Below, in pieces: positions 30,469 to 40,727 of a DNA stretch of 64,000 bases. The stretch is taken from NCBI RefSeq assembly GCF_016743795.2, contig NZ_CP060138.2, forward strand, positions 1,240,001-1,304,000, in the 5' to 3' direction. Every line of letters starts with the position of its first letter. The stretch's first letter is position 1. The position numbers and the translations under genes are program-made. The notes below the pieces were generated by a model. It was not told the DNA's origin and did not search any database. It was given only the letters and a program-made list of their open reading frames with translations. This DNA is from Rickettsia tillamookensis. GTDB taxonomy: Bacteria > Pseudomonadota > Alphaproteobacteria > Rickettsiales > Rickettsiaceae.

Positions 30469-31224
30469 ATGAAATTATATAGTTTTCAAGAACATTTATT
30501 AGAATTAAAAATAAGACTTCTTAGAATATTTACTGCTTTTATAATTATATTTGCTATTTGCTATTATTTTAGCGACAATATTTATAGTTTTTTATTAAAA
30601 CCGCTTGCTAAGTTAAGCGGTGATACGGTACGAAATATAATTTATACAGGGCTTACAGAAGCATTTTTTACCTATATTAAACTTGCAGCTTTTACTGCTT
30701 TTACTATTATTATACCTATAATTGCTTTGGAATGTTATTTATTTATCAGCCCAGGGTTACACCGCCATGAAAAAAAAATTATCGCTTTTATTCTTTTTAT
30801 GTCGCCTATTTTATTTTGGTGCGGTAGTATTTTTGTTTTTTACTTTGTAATGCCGAAAGCTTGGAATTTTTTTCTTAGTTTTGAAAAACGTGATATGATA
30901 GTACCGATAGTTTTGGAAGCAAGAATTAGCGAGTATCTAAATTTAGTTATTCATTTAATTATTGCTTTTGGAGTTGCTTTTCAACTACCGGTTGTGATAA
31001 TAATATTAAATATACTAAAAATAGTTAAGGTACAAACACTTAAGCAAAAAAGACGCATTGCCGTGGTAATTAACTTTATTATTGCAGGAATATTAACGCC
31101 TCCTGACATTTTAAGCCAGTTTGCTCTTGCAATACCGCTACTTTTATTATATGAAACTTCAATAATGATATGTAATTTTATAGAAAAACCGAGGACACTA
31201 AATGTTAAATATCAAATGGATTAG
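30469..31224 (+). CDS. tatC: Sec-independent protein translocase TatC
   Basis: Multi-pass receptor for twin-arginine signal peptides. The 251-aa protein has six membrane segments. Conserved points are the N-terminal [11 protein letters not shown] (E. coli HLIELRKRLL) and the [15 protein letters not shown] loop. The [15 protein letters not shown] segment and the late [14 protein letters not shown] helix are also present. The last 23 nt overlap serS in another frame, so the two are translationally linked. TatA/B are not in this window. Confidence 0.95.
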   Translation: MKLYSFQEHLLELKIRLLRIFTAFIIIFAICYYFSDNIYSFLLKPLAKLSGDTVRNIIYTGLTEAFFTYIKLAAFTAFTIIIPIIALECYLFISPGLHRHEKKIIAFILFMSPILFWCGSIFVFYFVMPKAWNFFLSFEKRDMIVPIVLEARISEYLNLVIHLIIAFGVAFQLPVVIIILNILKIVKVQTLKQKRRIAVVINFIIAGILTPPDILSQFALAIPLLLLYETSIMICNFIEKPRTLNVKYQMD

Positions 31225-32479
31225 AGAAAATCAAGAATTATTCGATGAAAAGCTTAGCCAAAGATTTATTGAACCTATGTCTAGTAAAATTGCTATGCTC
31301 GACGGAGAGAAAAGAAAAATTACGAGTTTAATCCAAGAATTTCAGCACGCACGTAAGGTAAAATCGAAGATTTTAGGTAATATGGCCTCTAAAAGCGGCG
31401 AAGAGTTTGAAGGGCTACAACGAGATGTCAAACATATAAATGAGAAGTTGGAAGAACTTGAACAGGATCTAAATAATAATAACGAATTAAATGAACTATT
31501 AAATATGCTTCCTAATATTCCGGACGAAGAAGTACCTTACGGAATGGATGAAAGTATGAATAAATTAGTTCGTACTTACGGAGAGACAAATCCAAATGCT
31601 TTGAATAAACAGCATTTTGAACTAGGTACAAAATTAAATTTAATGGATTTTGAACAAACTGCTAAAATTTCTGGAGCTAGATTTGTAACGTTAAAAGGTG
31701 ATTTAGCAAAGCTAGAACGTGCTTTAATTAACTTTATGATTGATGTTCATACTAAAGAGTTTGACTTCTTTGAGATATCACCTCCGGTATTAGTTCGAGA
31801 TAATGCTATGTATAATGCAGGACAACTACCTAAATTTGCCGAAGAGTCTTTTGCAACAACAAATGGTTATAGACTAATTCCAACCGCAGAAGTATCTTTA
31901 GTAAATATAGTCGCCGATACTATTATACCAAGAGAAAAATTACCGATGCGTTATGTTGCTTACACCCCGTGCTTTAGATCAGAAGCAGGTAGTAGCGGTA
32001 GAGATACAAGAGGTATGATTAGATTACATCAGTTCGGTAAAGTTGAGCTAGTATCTATTACTACCCCTGAAGAATCAAAAAATGAGCATGAATATATAAC
32101 TAATGTATCAGAGACTATTTTACAAAAACTGAATCTTCCTTATCGTGTTATGTTACTTTGCACCGGAGATATGGGATTTGCGGCAAAAAAAACCTATGAT
32201 ATAGAAGTATGGCTTCCAGGACAAAAGCAATATCGCGAAATTGCTAGCTGTTCTAATTGTGGAGATTTTCAAGCACGTAGAATGAAAGCAAGATATAAGG
32301 AATTCGGCAGTAACGAAACTACCTTAGTTCATACTTTAAATGCTTCAGGATTACCTATCGGAAGAACTATGGTTGCAATACTTGAAAATTATCAGAATGA
32401 AGATGGATCAATAACTATACCTGATGTCTTGATAAATTACATGGGAGGGTTACAAAAAATCACTGCTTATAGTGAATAA
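31202..32479 (+). CDS. serS: seryl-tRNA synthetase
   Basis: Charges tRNA-Ser. The 425-aa class II enzyme has an N-terminal coiled-coil arm (about 30-100) that grips the long variable arm. Motif 2 is [20 protein letters not shown] (about 256-275), and motif 3 has [16 protein letters not shown] (about 382-397). The start [16 protein letters not shown] is typical. It begins inside the 3' end of tatC. Length is normal. Confidence 0.97.
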   Translation: MLNIKWIRENQELFDEKLSQRFIEPMSSKIAMLDGEKRKITSLIQEFQHARKVKSKILGNMASKSGEEFEGLQRDVKHINEKLEELEQDLNNNNELNELLNMLPNIPDEEVPYGMDESMNKLVRTYGETNPNALNKQHFELGTKLNLMDFEQTAKISGARFVTLKGDLAKLERALINFMIDVHTKEFDFFEISPPVLVRDNAMYNAGQLPKFAEESFATTNGYRLIPTAEVSLVNIVADTIIPREKLPMRYVAYTPCFRSEAGSSGRDTRGMIRLHQFGKVELVSITTPEESKNEHEYITNVSETILQKLNLPYRVMLLCTGDMGFAAKKTYDIEVWLPGQKQYREIASCSNCGDFQARRMKARYKEFGSNETTLVHTLNASGLPIGRTMVAILENYQNEDGSITIPDVLINYMGGLQKITAYSE

Positions 32480-32579
32480 TTGTTTATTAAATATAAATAA
32501 TAATGTAATTTTGTAATAATGCTAGGATTTTATAATGTCATCCCTGCAAAAGCGATGCGTTGTTGCATGGCTAACAAAT

Positions 32580-32673
32580 CGTCATTGCGAGCATTCGTAG
32601 AATGCGTGGCAATCTCGTTAAATATCCTGAGATTGCTTCGTCGAATTACTACGTAATTCTTCTCGCAATGACG
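32580..32673. repeat. RPE family C, copy C3
   Basis: Arms CGTCATTGCGAGCATTCG and CTTCTCGCAATGACG; outer pair TTGTTGCATGG / CCATGCAACAA also present. A half family-B arm (AAGCCACGGTATGACAC, 32703-32719) follows without its partner. Confidence 0.8.
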
Positions 32674-32756
32674 GAAAACCAAACCATGCAACAACGCAGG
32701 TATAAGCCACGGTATGACACATAGTATACAAGCAATAATTTAAATTTAGGTTATTT

Positions 32757-35189
32757 GTGTTTAGTGATTTACGAAAATTTGACAAAGATATATATAATTA
32801 TAATGCTCCTAATTTTATACCTATAGCATGTCATTATAATGAAAATACTTTACTTACCAAAGACGGTAAATTACTACAAATTATAAAAATACACGGCATT
32901 AACTCAGAGAAAATAAGCGATAACATACAAAATTTACGTGAAATGGTTAGAGTTTCTATAAAAAAGAATATAACCGATTATGATTTTGCTTTTTGGCTAC
33001 ATACAATACGAGAAAAACAAAATTTAGATGATTCCACTCCTTACAAAAAATTATTACCAGCAAATATTCATGCACTATGGCAAAGAAAAAACCATTGGAA
33101 TGATAAATTCGTTAATACTTTATATATATCTATAGTACATGATTCTGCTAAAGTTGACATCAAAAATTTTAACTCTTTAATAAATTCTTTATCTAATAAA
33201 TTAATTACTGATTTTGAAAATAACTACTTAGATTCAGCTTTTCAAAAACTAGAAAATATCACTAATAATATTTTAAACGATTTAAATGAATTCGGTGCTG
33301 AGAAACTCGGCATAATATTTGAAAATGATAATGTTTTTTCTAATCCTTTATTTTTATATAATCGAATAGCTAACCTTAATAATAATGATTGTTTGGTACC
33401 TATAATAGATTTATCTGATGCACTAGGTAGAAGTATTTATACAATTAGCGGCGATAAAATGGTAGTTACGGATCATGAGAAAAATAACAAATTCGCTTCT
33501 TTACTATCTATAAAAGAATATCAAGAAACTCCTTCTAATACACTGGATAAATTTTTACAGTTACCGATTGAATTAATAATAACTGAAATATTTTACTTTG
33601 TTAGCAAAAAACAAGTAATATCCAAATTGCGTGGTCAAGATCATATTCTAAAAATTACTAACGACTCAACTTTACTTAATCATAAAGGGATTAATAAGCT
33701 TGATGCAGCTAATTTAGATTTTCAATTTTGTAATCAGCAAATTTCAATTGCCGTTATAGAAGAAGATGAAAATAAACTAGATGCAGCCGTAGCTAAAGCA
33801 TCAACCGAACTTTTTAAACTTGGTATTATTCATGTAAAAGAAGATCTTAATATTGAACAAATATTTTGGTCGCAATTACCTGCTAACTTTGCCTTTATCC
33901 GCAGAATGTCACCATTATCCGTAGAATATATTGCTTCTCTTACCGCTCTTCATAATACTACACTCGGTAATCAATATAATCCTTGGGGTAAGGCTATAAC
34001 TTTACTGCGAACCGAGAAAGGTACTCCATATTTCATGAATTTTCATGATAAAACGAATAAAGGTAATACTTGCATCTTTGGTACGGAAAAAACCGGCAAA
34101 ACCGTATTATTGAACTTTCTAATATCAGAATCGACTAAATACGATCCAACAATAATTTATATCTCTAATAATAATGATTCTAAAATTTTTATCGAATCAA
34201 TAGAAGGCAAATGGTTAGAACCGGACAAACAAATTATCAATCCATTATTAGTAGATGATACAGAAAAATCACAAGCTTTCATTTTAGAATTTTTAAAATT
34301 AATCAGCGGTCATTACATTGCCCCTCTTAGCGAAATAGAGATATCATTTCTAGAGAAATTAAAAAATAAAATTTTATCAATTGAAAAAGAAAAACGTATT
34401 TTTTCCGATATTTTAAAATTAGAGGATTTTAAGGAGGAAGGAGGAATACAAATACTTGATAAACTTAAAGTTTTTACCGAAGGACAATTATATTCCGGAT
34501 TATTTGACGGACCGTCTCTTAACATTGAAGAAGGGAAAGTTATAGGGTTCAATTTATATAAACTTACTGATGAGCCGTTTTCTAAACAATTTTACCCCAC
34601 GGAGAGAAAATTTTTAGAACAATTTAATAATAATTTAAAGAAACACCAAAGTATTAGTGCGGCAGTAATTTATGCTTTTACTTATCATTTAAGCCTAGTT
34701 GGCACAAAACCTAAAATATTTGCTGCCGATAATTTTGATAAACTTTACAGGCCTGAGGTTTATTATGATAATATAAATTTAATCTATAATAATTTATCTC
34801 AAAATAACGGTGCTTTCGTCAGTAATTTCAATTTTATTTATCTTAAGTCATATCCAAAATATACTATAAAACCTTGGCTTGATTTAATTAATACTAAAAT
34901 TATTCTACCTTCTGACGTTAAAATAGAAGATTTAGATAAAATTTTAGGTTTAAGCGAGCCGGAAATACGAAAATTATCACAGTTAATACTTTCTGCAAGA
35001 ATGTTCTTAATTAATAAGGATAATGAATCGATAGCTTCTGAATTAAGTATTGCCGCTTTAATAGGAATTGTCCGTATTTTATCAAGCAGACAAGAGGAAA
35101 TGGATATTTATAAAAAAATACTTGAACAACACCAAGGTCCTCCGGATAATTGGGTTAATTACCTATATAATGAGTTAAATACGGAATGA
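32757..35189 (+). CDS. virB4: VirB4-family T4SS ATPase paralog (RvhB4-II-like)
   Basis: 810-aa protein related to VirB4, the ATPase that drives type IV secretion assembly. An N-terminal CagE/TrbE-like region (about 150-400) precedes a P-loop FGTEKTGKTVLL (about 440-451). At the Walker B site the usual hydrophobic-DE is IFAADNFDKLY (about 652), with Asn in place of the catalytic Glu, so ATP hydrolysis may be impaired. Rickettsia genomes have two virB4 genes. This one stands away from the main virB6 cluster and is followed by a giant exported protein. The start is a GTG at 32757. Confidence 0.85.
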   Translation: MFSDLRKFDKDIYNYNAPNFIPIACHYNENTLLTKDGKLLQIIKIHGINSEKISDNIQNLREMVRVSIKKNITDYDFAFWLHTIREKQNLDDSTPYKKLLPANIHALWQRKNHWNDKFVNTLYISIVHDSAKVDIKNFNSLINSLSNKLITDFENNYLDSAFQKLENITNNILNDLNEFGAEKLGIIFENDNVFSNPLFLYNRIANLNNNDCLVPIIDLSDALGRSIYTISGDKMVVTDHEKNNKFASLLSIKEYQETPSNTLDKFLQLPIELIITEIFYFVSKKQVISKLRGQDHILKITNDSTLLNHKGINKLDAANLDFQFCNQQISIAVIEEDENKLDAAVAKASTELFKLGIIHVKEDLNIEQIFWSQLPANFAFIRRMSPLSVEYIASLTALHNTTLGNQYNPWGKAITLLRTEKGTPYFMNFHDKTNKGNTCIFGTEKTGKTVLLNFLISESTKYDPTIIYISNNNDSKIFIESIEGKWLEPDKQIINPLLVDDTEKSQAFILEFLKLISGHYIAPLSEIEISFLEKLKNKILSIEKEKRIFSDILKLEDFKEEGGIQILDKLKVFTEGQLYSGLFDGPSLNIEEGKVIGFNLYKLTDEPFSKQFYPTERKFLEQFNNNLKKHQSISAAVIYAFTYHLSLVGTKPKIFAADNFDKLYRPEVYYDNINLIYNNLSQNNGAFVSNFNFIYLKSYPKYTIKPWLDLINTKIILPSDVKIEDLDKILGLSEPEIRKLSQLILSARMFLINKDNESIASELSIAALIGIVRILSSRQEEMDIYKKILEQHQGPPDNWVNYLYNELNTE

Positions 35190-35251
35190 TGTGAATAGCT
35201 ACTAAAACCATTGTCATTGCGAGACAGTGTTGCATGCGTGGATACCCAAAT

Positions 35252-35336
35252 CGTCATTGCGAGGAGCGAAGCTTTGTTGCAATCTAGTTTTAATTTCATG
35301 AGATTGCCACGCTCCTTACAGTCGCTCGCAATGACG
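35252..35336. repeat. RPE family C, copy C4
   Basis: Arms CGTCATTGCGAGGAGCG and CGCTCGCAATGACG around AATTTCATGAGATTGCC. A second, partial C arm (GTCATTGCGAGACAGTG, 35212-35228) precedes it, so the gap holds at least one and a half elements. Confidence 0.8.
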
Positions 35337-35406
35337 GAAAATCGGTCCACACGGGCAATGCTTTCTCACAATGACAACAAAACAACGAACATAAAGAATA
35401 CTCAAA

Positions 35407-38400
35407 GTGTTAAAAAAATATTTACTACTTTTCTTATTTTCATTTTTCTCATTTAATGTGTATGCATCTATTTGGGGTGATATAGCCGATTGTCTTAGCG
35501 ATCCCTGTAATTGCGGACAAAGCGATAGAACGGAGTTTTGGAATAGAGGCGGCAACAATGAAGTAAAAAGAGGACCTTTTAAACCTGGTACATTGTGTCC
35601 ACCTTGGAATAAAAGCGACGGTCGCGATAATGATACTTGTTTACTAAAATTTGATTACCCAGGTACATTTATCGGTTTTTTACTCAATAGATGTGCAGAA
35701 GAAGCCCCTGATAGTAGTTACTTTACTCCAAAAATTCGTATTAGAGTTCAAAGCTGTAATGCCGCAGCTTGTTGGAATCAAAACTCCACCTTAAATTGGG
35801 ATGGAGAATGTGTATTATGGCCTACGGGTTACGGTCTACCTCTAACTAGAGTCTGTGCTAGAGTTGCCGTACCGGATATGCCTCCACCTCCCGGAATAAA
35901 CGCCACACCTTCCCCTGCAGATCCAGGTTATACCGATGGAGTACATCTCAATAAAGTCGGTTATACAGAAACTGATAATAAGATAATAGGTGTAGACGGA
36001 AAAATAGTTTCTTTAAAATCTCCTAAACTTTGTGCTTATAGCGACCCTGGACTTGTTAACCTTGTTTCAGATTCCGGGGTACATCTTGATCCGATGGACT
36101 GGAATCCTAATCGTCAACCTCTTCATCAAACTAACGAACTTAGCCCTATTGCAAAAGTATTAAAATTTTTAGTTGAAACGGTAAAAGGAGCAAGTTTACC
36201 AAGTTTATTAGGGCAGCTTCTTGGTATGATAGATCAAGATTCAGAATTTATAAAAGTACTTCAATCAATACTTAACGCAATAGGAGAGGTTTTTAATTTT
36301 TTCCCTAGTTTAATAATAAAAGTTATTGAAGCACTTGGATCATTAAACGGTTCTGTAGATAGCTATTCTTTTGGTTGTGTACAATTACCCTTAGGACCTT
36401 TTCCACCGCCATATTGTCCAAATTTAGATTATATTAGTATTAATGCTAATGCTAATAATATATGTAGCATAAAAAATACCCCAGAGGATATTCAGAAAGG
36501 AAAACCTGTATTTAAACAATCTTCAACTTTGCCGCCTTGTGTAGTATCAAATGTTAACAACAATATTGTTAATAATACCATACGTGTTAGCTTTAGCAAT
36601 CTTGTTCCGCTTTGCACGAGTTCTACCTCTGATCTCAAAACTTGTGTAGAACCACGTAATACAGATTTTCTTTCAGCAAAAATTACTCATACTAATACGG
36701 CTTTTAAAGATTTAATTAAATCGTGTAAGAATACTTCAGGAGGCACTCCATGTATTAATACAGAAATTTCTACGCCATGTAGTGTTACGGCTAACGGTTG
36801 TAATGAGGGATTTAGAATAGTATATTCGCAGAAAATTGGAAATGTAGAAACACCTAGCGATTATTACATAGAGGATATACCGGACTGTCCAAGTTCTAGT
36901 TCAACTACCTGCCAAAAAGTATGGGGAGTTAATATAGGCGAATTTAAAGATGTAAGCGTAAAATTTCCTAAGATACAAGGGCAAGATACAAATAGCTTAA
37001 TACCTATAAAGACAGATGTCACCCTAAAAGACAATAACGGTAAAGATAGAAAACTTTATGTCTCTATTAGTAATACCGAAGACGATAAGCAAAATCCTAA
37101 TAATATTTGCTTATTTGAGTCCGGTAATTTAATAGATTGCGTACCGAGAGTAAATCATTCTTATAGTCTAGCTGCTTATGAATGTTCAAGACAATATGCC
37201 GGAATTACCTGTACTAATAACAATGCCAACGATGCTTATTATAAACCGCAATTCATTGCTTCAGTGCAGGTAAGAGAGAAACAAACAGATGGGACTATTA
37301 ACATTATAGATGAAACAAGCACTCTTGTAACACCGTTAGCATACGCCGGACCTCCATCTCCCAACCCCACGGACACAGAAAGTATAGTAATGCTTGCCGG
37401 TTATAAGTATAGTTCTTCCGTTGCGTTTATACCTAAAGATCCACCAAAAGATCCGACAAATGATAAATATATTGCTATGCCGTTTTCAGGAGAGAATGCT
37501 CTAAATCAGTTGACTATTCACGGTAAATATAAAGACGATAAAGAACCTTATGATAGCAATGGAAAGCCTGACTCAAGTGCGGTATATTTAAAATATTTAG
37601 AATATATAAACGGTAAATATATCCAAGGTGGAACGCATGCCTGCTTGATGCCGAAAAATTTCCAACATTGTAATCCTATGCCGATTCCTACTTTACCTGA
37701 TGGATCACCTATTCCCGGTTACAATAATGACTCGATAAATTGTGTACTTGCTAAACTAAACAACAACAATACTATAAATTGTAAGAATTTTAAAAATACA
37801 TATAGCCTTAAATATCCAAACCTTGGTTTATGCAGCAAAAACATAAATACAAGTAGCTGTACTCTAAAAGAAACAGTGGAAGGTATTACTATTTATGCTT
37901 GCAATATAAATAATATTCCAAGTAACTGCTATACTAATAATAATAGCCCTAATACTCCAGTATGTGTTTTAAGTAGGGATTATAAAGATAGAGTCGAGCC
38001 AGGACCTGACAAAGGACCAAAATTAGTACCGTTAGATGATAAATCAAAATATTATACAGTGACATATACAGCAGGAGATGAAAACCATCCTCCAGAGCCG
38101 ACATATAAAGCTGAGACTGAGGATGTAAGAGATAAAACTTGGCAAGAGCTAGATCTTTGTGCTCCTATATTAGTACCTACTTGTGCTAAAATTCCTAGCA
38201 CCGCTGATGCTCCTTCCGGTAGCACCCACGGTAATGCAGAATGGGATGAAAGCGATATAGGAGAACTTGCAATAGGAAGATGCCCGACGAATTGGATAGT
38301 TATTGATCCTAGTAAACCTTTAGAACGCCATTGTTTATCATATTTTGATAGAAAAGTTGTTGAATTTGAACCTTTAGGTCAAAATGTCGGCTGTAGAGAA

Positions 38401-38919
38401 TCTACAGGATTGCCTATAAAGGTCGGTTATAACGACTTTCCATCAAGTCAATTACCTGAGACCCCTTATAATCCGGTAACTAAAATAGGTGACTATATCT
38501 TAAACAAAAAACCGGTACAACAGGGAAGCATTATGGCATTTCCAAAGGATGGGGCATTTATAGATGCAACAAATAAACCGGAAAATACAATATTGCATAC
38601 AGTAGAATTCAAAGTAACTTTAGATGCAATAATGGACGATATTGAGTATTTTGAAGTAAAAGATTTATGGTATGATGATTGCACATTAATATATGTCAAC
38701 GGCACAAAGCTACTTAGCCTCCCTACTGACGTTAATTCTCTAGATCAGAAAAGTTACTGTAACAATGGTCAGGACCAAGGTCAGGCATTACAAGCTAAGA
38801 ATTTACCGATTGATATAAAGCGTTATTTAAAACAAGGAGAAAATACTATTAGATTCCAGCTAAGAGTTATGTTTGGTGGAGGACTATATTTCCACATGCA
38901 ATATAAAATGAAGAGATAA
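35407..38919 (+). CDS. giant Cys-rich exported protein of unknown function
   Basis: 1170-aa protein with a clear signal peptide ([20 protein letters not shown], cleavage after residue 20). Dozens of cysteines are spread over the mature part, suggesting many disulfides. No membrane segment follows the signal. Short Asn/Pro-rich stretches alternate with strand-rich parts. The last 110 residues ([37 protein letters not shown]) look like a galactose-binding-like beta-sandwich, as at the end of TraN-type conjugation proteins; this link is tentative. The GTG start is 217 bp after the VirB4 paralog, and the stop is 4 bp before the next gene. A T4SS surface role is possible from position only. Confidence 0.75.
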   Translation: MLKKYLLLFLFSFFSFNVYASIWGDIADCLSDPCNCGQSDRTEFWNRGGNNEVKRGPFKPGTLCPPWNKSDGRDNDTCLLKFDYPGTFIGFLLNRCAEEAPDSSYFTPKIRIRVQSCNAAACWNQNSTLNWDGECVLWPTGYGLPLTRVCARVAVPDMPPPPGINATPSPADPGYTDGVHLNKVGYTETDNKIIGVDGKIVSLKSPKLCAYSDPGLVNLVSDSGVHLDPMDWNPNRQPLHQTNELSPIAKVLKFLVETVKGASLPSLLGQLLGMIDQDSEFIKVLQSILNAIGEVFNFFPSLIIKVIEALGSLNGSVDSYSFGCVQLPLGPFPPPYCPNLDYISINANANNICSIKNTPEDIQKGKPVFKQSSTLPPCVVSNVNNNIVNNTIRVSFSNLVPLCTSSTSDLKTCVEPRNTDFLSAKITHTNTAFKDLIKSCKNTSGGTPCINTEISTPCSVTANGCNEGFRIVYSQKIGNVETPSDYYIEDIPDCPSSSSTTCQKVWGVNIGEFKDVSVKFPKIQGQDTNSLIPIKTDVTLKDNNGKDRKLYVSISNTEDDKQNPNNICLFESGNLIDCVPRVNHSYSLAAYECSRQYAGITCTNNNANDAYYKPQFIASVQVREKQTDGTINIIDETSTLVTPLAYAGPPSPNPTDTESIVMLAGYKYSSSVAFIPKDPPKDPTNDKYIAMPFSGENALNQLTIHGKYKDDKEPYDSNGKPDSSAVYLKYLEYINGKYIQGGTHACLMPKNFQHCNPMPIPTLPDGSPIPGYNNDSINCVLAKLNNNNTINCKNFKNTYSLKYPNLGLCSKNINTSSCTLKETVEGITIYACNINNIPSNCYTNNNSPNTPVCVLSRDYKDRVEPGPDKGPKLVPLDDKSKYYTVTYTAGDENHPPEPTYKAETEDVRDKTWQELDLCAPILVPTCAKIPSTADAPSGSTHGNAEWDESDIGELAIGRCPTNWIVIDPSKPLERHCLSYFDRKVVEFEPLGQNVGCRESTGLPIKVGYNDFPSSQLPETPYNPVTKIGDYILNKKPVQQGSIMAFPKDGAFIDATNKPENTILHTVEFKVTLDAIMDDIEYFEVKDLWYDDCTLIYVNGTKLLSLPTDVNSLDQKSYCNNGQDQGQALQAKNLPIDIKRYLKQGENTIRFQLRVMFGGGLYFHMQYKMKR

Positions 38920-38923
38920 ATAA

Positions 38924-39829
38924 ATGAGTTGGGTTATTTTTTATACGGTAATCGCTGCTTTACTGGTTCTCGATTTGGGAATAGTACACAAAAAAAATAC
39001 CGTAATGAGCTTTAAAGAAAGCGTACTTTTTAGTCTTTTCTATTTTGTAATAGCTTGTTTATTCGGTATCTATGTTTACTATAATACGGGGGCAGAACAT
39101 GCTCGTGAATATTATACTTGCTTTCTCATTGAGAAAGCTATGTCCCTTGATAATATTTTTGTTATCTCTATTATTTTCCAATTTTTTAAAATTCCTGGGA
39201 AATATCAACATCGTGTTTTATTTTTTGGTATAATAGGCGTAATAATATTCAGAGCCATAATGATTTACGGCGGTATTATTCTTATAAATAAATTTGCTTG
39301 GTTATTATATATTTTTGCCGTAATACTTATTGCTACCGGTATAAAAACTTTTTATGTATCACATAAAACTTTTGATATACAGAATTCTTATATTTACAAG
39401 TCAATAGTAAAAAATCTAAATATTACTCCTAATCTTGAAGGGGATAAATTTGTTGTTAAACGTAATAACAAACTATATTTTACCCCTCTTTTTATATCTC
39501 TAGTACTGATAGAAGCAATAGATTTAGTCTTTGCTATCGATAGTATACCGGCAATATTTGCAATTACTAATGATGTTTATATAATTTACACTTCAAATAT
39601 TTTTGCTATTTTAGGGCTTAGAGCGTTATTCTTTTGTTTAGCAGAAATTGTAGAACGTTTCAGTTATATAAAATATTCTTTGGCTTTAATTTTAATATTT
39701 ATCGGATTTAAAATATTTATTCATCATTATATAGCAATTCCGGCATATGTTTCGCTCATTGTAACTATTACTTTATTACTATTTGGTATAATTGCTTCCA
39801 TAATTAGAAAAAATATGATTGACCATTAA
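38924..39829 (+). CDS. TerC-family integral membrane protein
   Basis: 301-aa protein with seven to nine membrane segments. TerC/Alx features include the acidic membrane motif [19 protein letters not shown] (about 68-86) and [20 protein letters not shown] (about 195-214), which together form the likely metal-binding site. The family is linked to tellurite resistance and Mn2+ export or metal loading of exported proteins. It follows the Cys-rich exported protein by 4 bp, so the two are probably co-transcribed. Alx versus TerC cannot be separated here. Confidence 0.88.
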   Translation: MSWVIFYTVIAALLVLDLGIVHKKNTVMSFKESVLFSLFYFVIACLFGIYVYYNTGAEHAREYYTCFLIEKAMSLDNIFVISIIFQFFKIPGKYQHRVLFFGIIGVIIFRAIMIYGGIILINKFAWLLYIFAVILIATGIKTFYVSHKTFDIQNSYIYKSIVKNLNITPNLEGDKFVVKRNNKLYFTPLFISLVLIEAIDLVFAIDSIPAIFAITNDVYIIYTSNIFAILGLRALFFCLAEIVERFSYIKYSLALILIFIGFKIFIHHYIAIPAYVSLIVTITLLLFGIIASIIRKNMIDH

Positions 39830-39872
39830 TAAAGGGGGTATATAATATTTTTTTATTTTTTAAGCAATTATA

Positions 39873-40586
39873 ATGACTAAATTACTAAAATTATTTTTTA
39901 TTACTATCATCATTTTTAATAACATTGCTTTTGCAAAAGAAACAGGGTTCTATATAGGAGCAGAAGGCGGAATAGTTGAACCGGTCGTTAGTAAATTCCG
40001 ACATAAACACTCAAATACCGAAATAATTTTAAAAAAATCAAGTATGTATAGCGGAAAAATAGGCTATATAATATATCCACAGATAGCTATTGAATTCTCA
40101 GCAACTTATCAACCTAAATATCGTCTGCATTACGTATTACCTCAGCAAAATTTAAGTAATGGTCTCACTATTCCTCCAACTCCTGGTAATACTAAAGTAT
40201 TATCAAATATATATATGCTAAATCTTATTTATGATTTAGAAAAAATAAAAACTTTCACGCCTTTTGTAATACTTGGAGGTGGAATAGCACAAGTAAAAGT
40301 TAAGCCTACCTCCTCTAAGTGGAGTGTTATAAATGGTGATTATTTTAAAGTAAGAAGAACTCATAAAAATTGTGTTGCGTGGCAAGCAGGTCTTGGAGTC
40401 TCACAAGATATAACTTCAAATTTAAGTATTGATGCAACCGCAAAATTACAAACGGCATATAGAGTAAGAATTAATTATGATACGCTTGATATGAAAACAG
40501 GACAATTCGTGCCGGCAAATCCTATCAAAAAAACTATAGCCGTTGGAGAATTTGGCATAGGATTTACTTATAGATTGCCATTTTAA
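39873..40586 (+). CDS. small outer-membrane beta-barrel protein
   Basis: 237-aa precursor with signal peptide MTKLLKLFFITIIIFNNIAFA (cleavage about residue 21). The mature part alternates amphipathic strands (GFYIGAEGGIVEP, YSGKIGYIIYP, AIEFSATYQPKYRL, VAWQAGLGVSQDI). It ends GEFGIGFTYRLPF, with the terminal Phe that BAM recognises. This fits an eight-stranded OmpX/OmpW-like barrel of the kind that includes Rickettsia adhesins Adr1/Adr2, but I cannot assign it to those. It lies between the TerC-like gene and the methyltransferase. Confidence 0.75.
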   Translation: MTKLLKLFFITIIIFNNIAFAKETGFYIGAEGGIVEPVVSKFRHKHSNTEIILKKSSMYSGKIGYIIYPQIAIEFSATYQPKYRLHYVLPQQNLSNGLTIPPTPGNTKVLSNIYMLNLIYDLEKIKTFTPFVILGGGIAQVKVKPTSSKWSVINGDYFKVRRTHKNCVAWQAGLGVSQDITSNLSIDATAKLQTAYRVRINYDTLDMKTGQFVPANPIKKTIAVGEFGIGFTYRLPF

Positions 40587-40620
40587 GAATTCTGTGAAAT
40601 ATTTATATGAAAGCTGCAAT

Positions 40621-40697
40621 GTCATCCCGCGGCTTGACCACGGGATCTCAGGACACAGCCTGTGATACAAGATCCCGCGGTCAAGCCGCGGGATGAC
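40621..40697. repeat. RPE family B, copy B4
   Basis: GC-richer arm version (GTCATCCCGCGGCTTGACC / GGTCAAGCCGCGGGATGAC) with inner CACAGCCTGTG. It ends 30 bp before the methyltransferase start. Confidence 0.85.
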
Positions 40698-40727
40698 ACG
40701 AATAATCCAACTATATAAGGAAAAAAT

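Noticed and set aside
35159..35558. Short open frames on both strands around C4
   Set aside because: They are translations of palindromic repeat sequence and of the signal-peptide region of the next gene in other frames.
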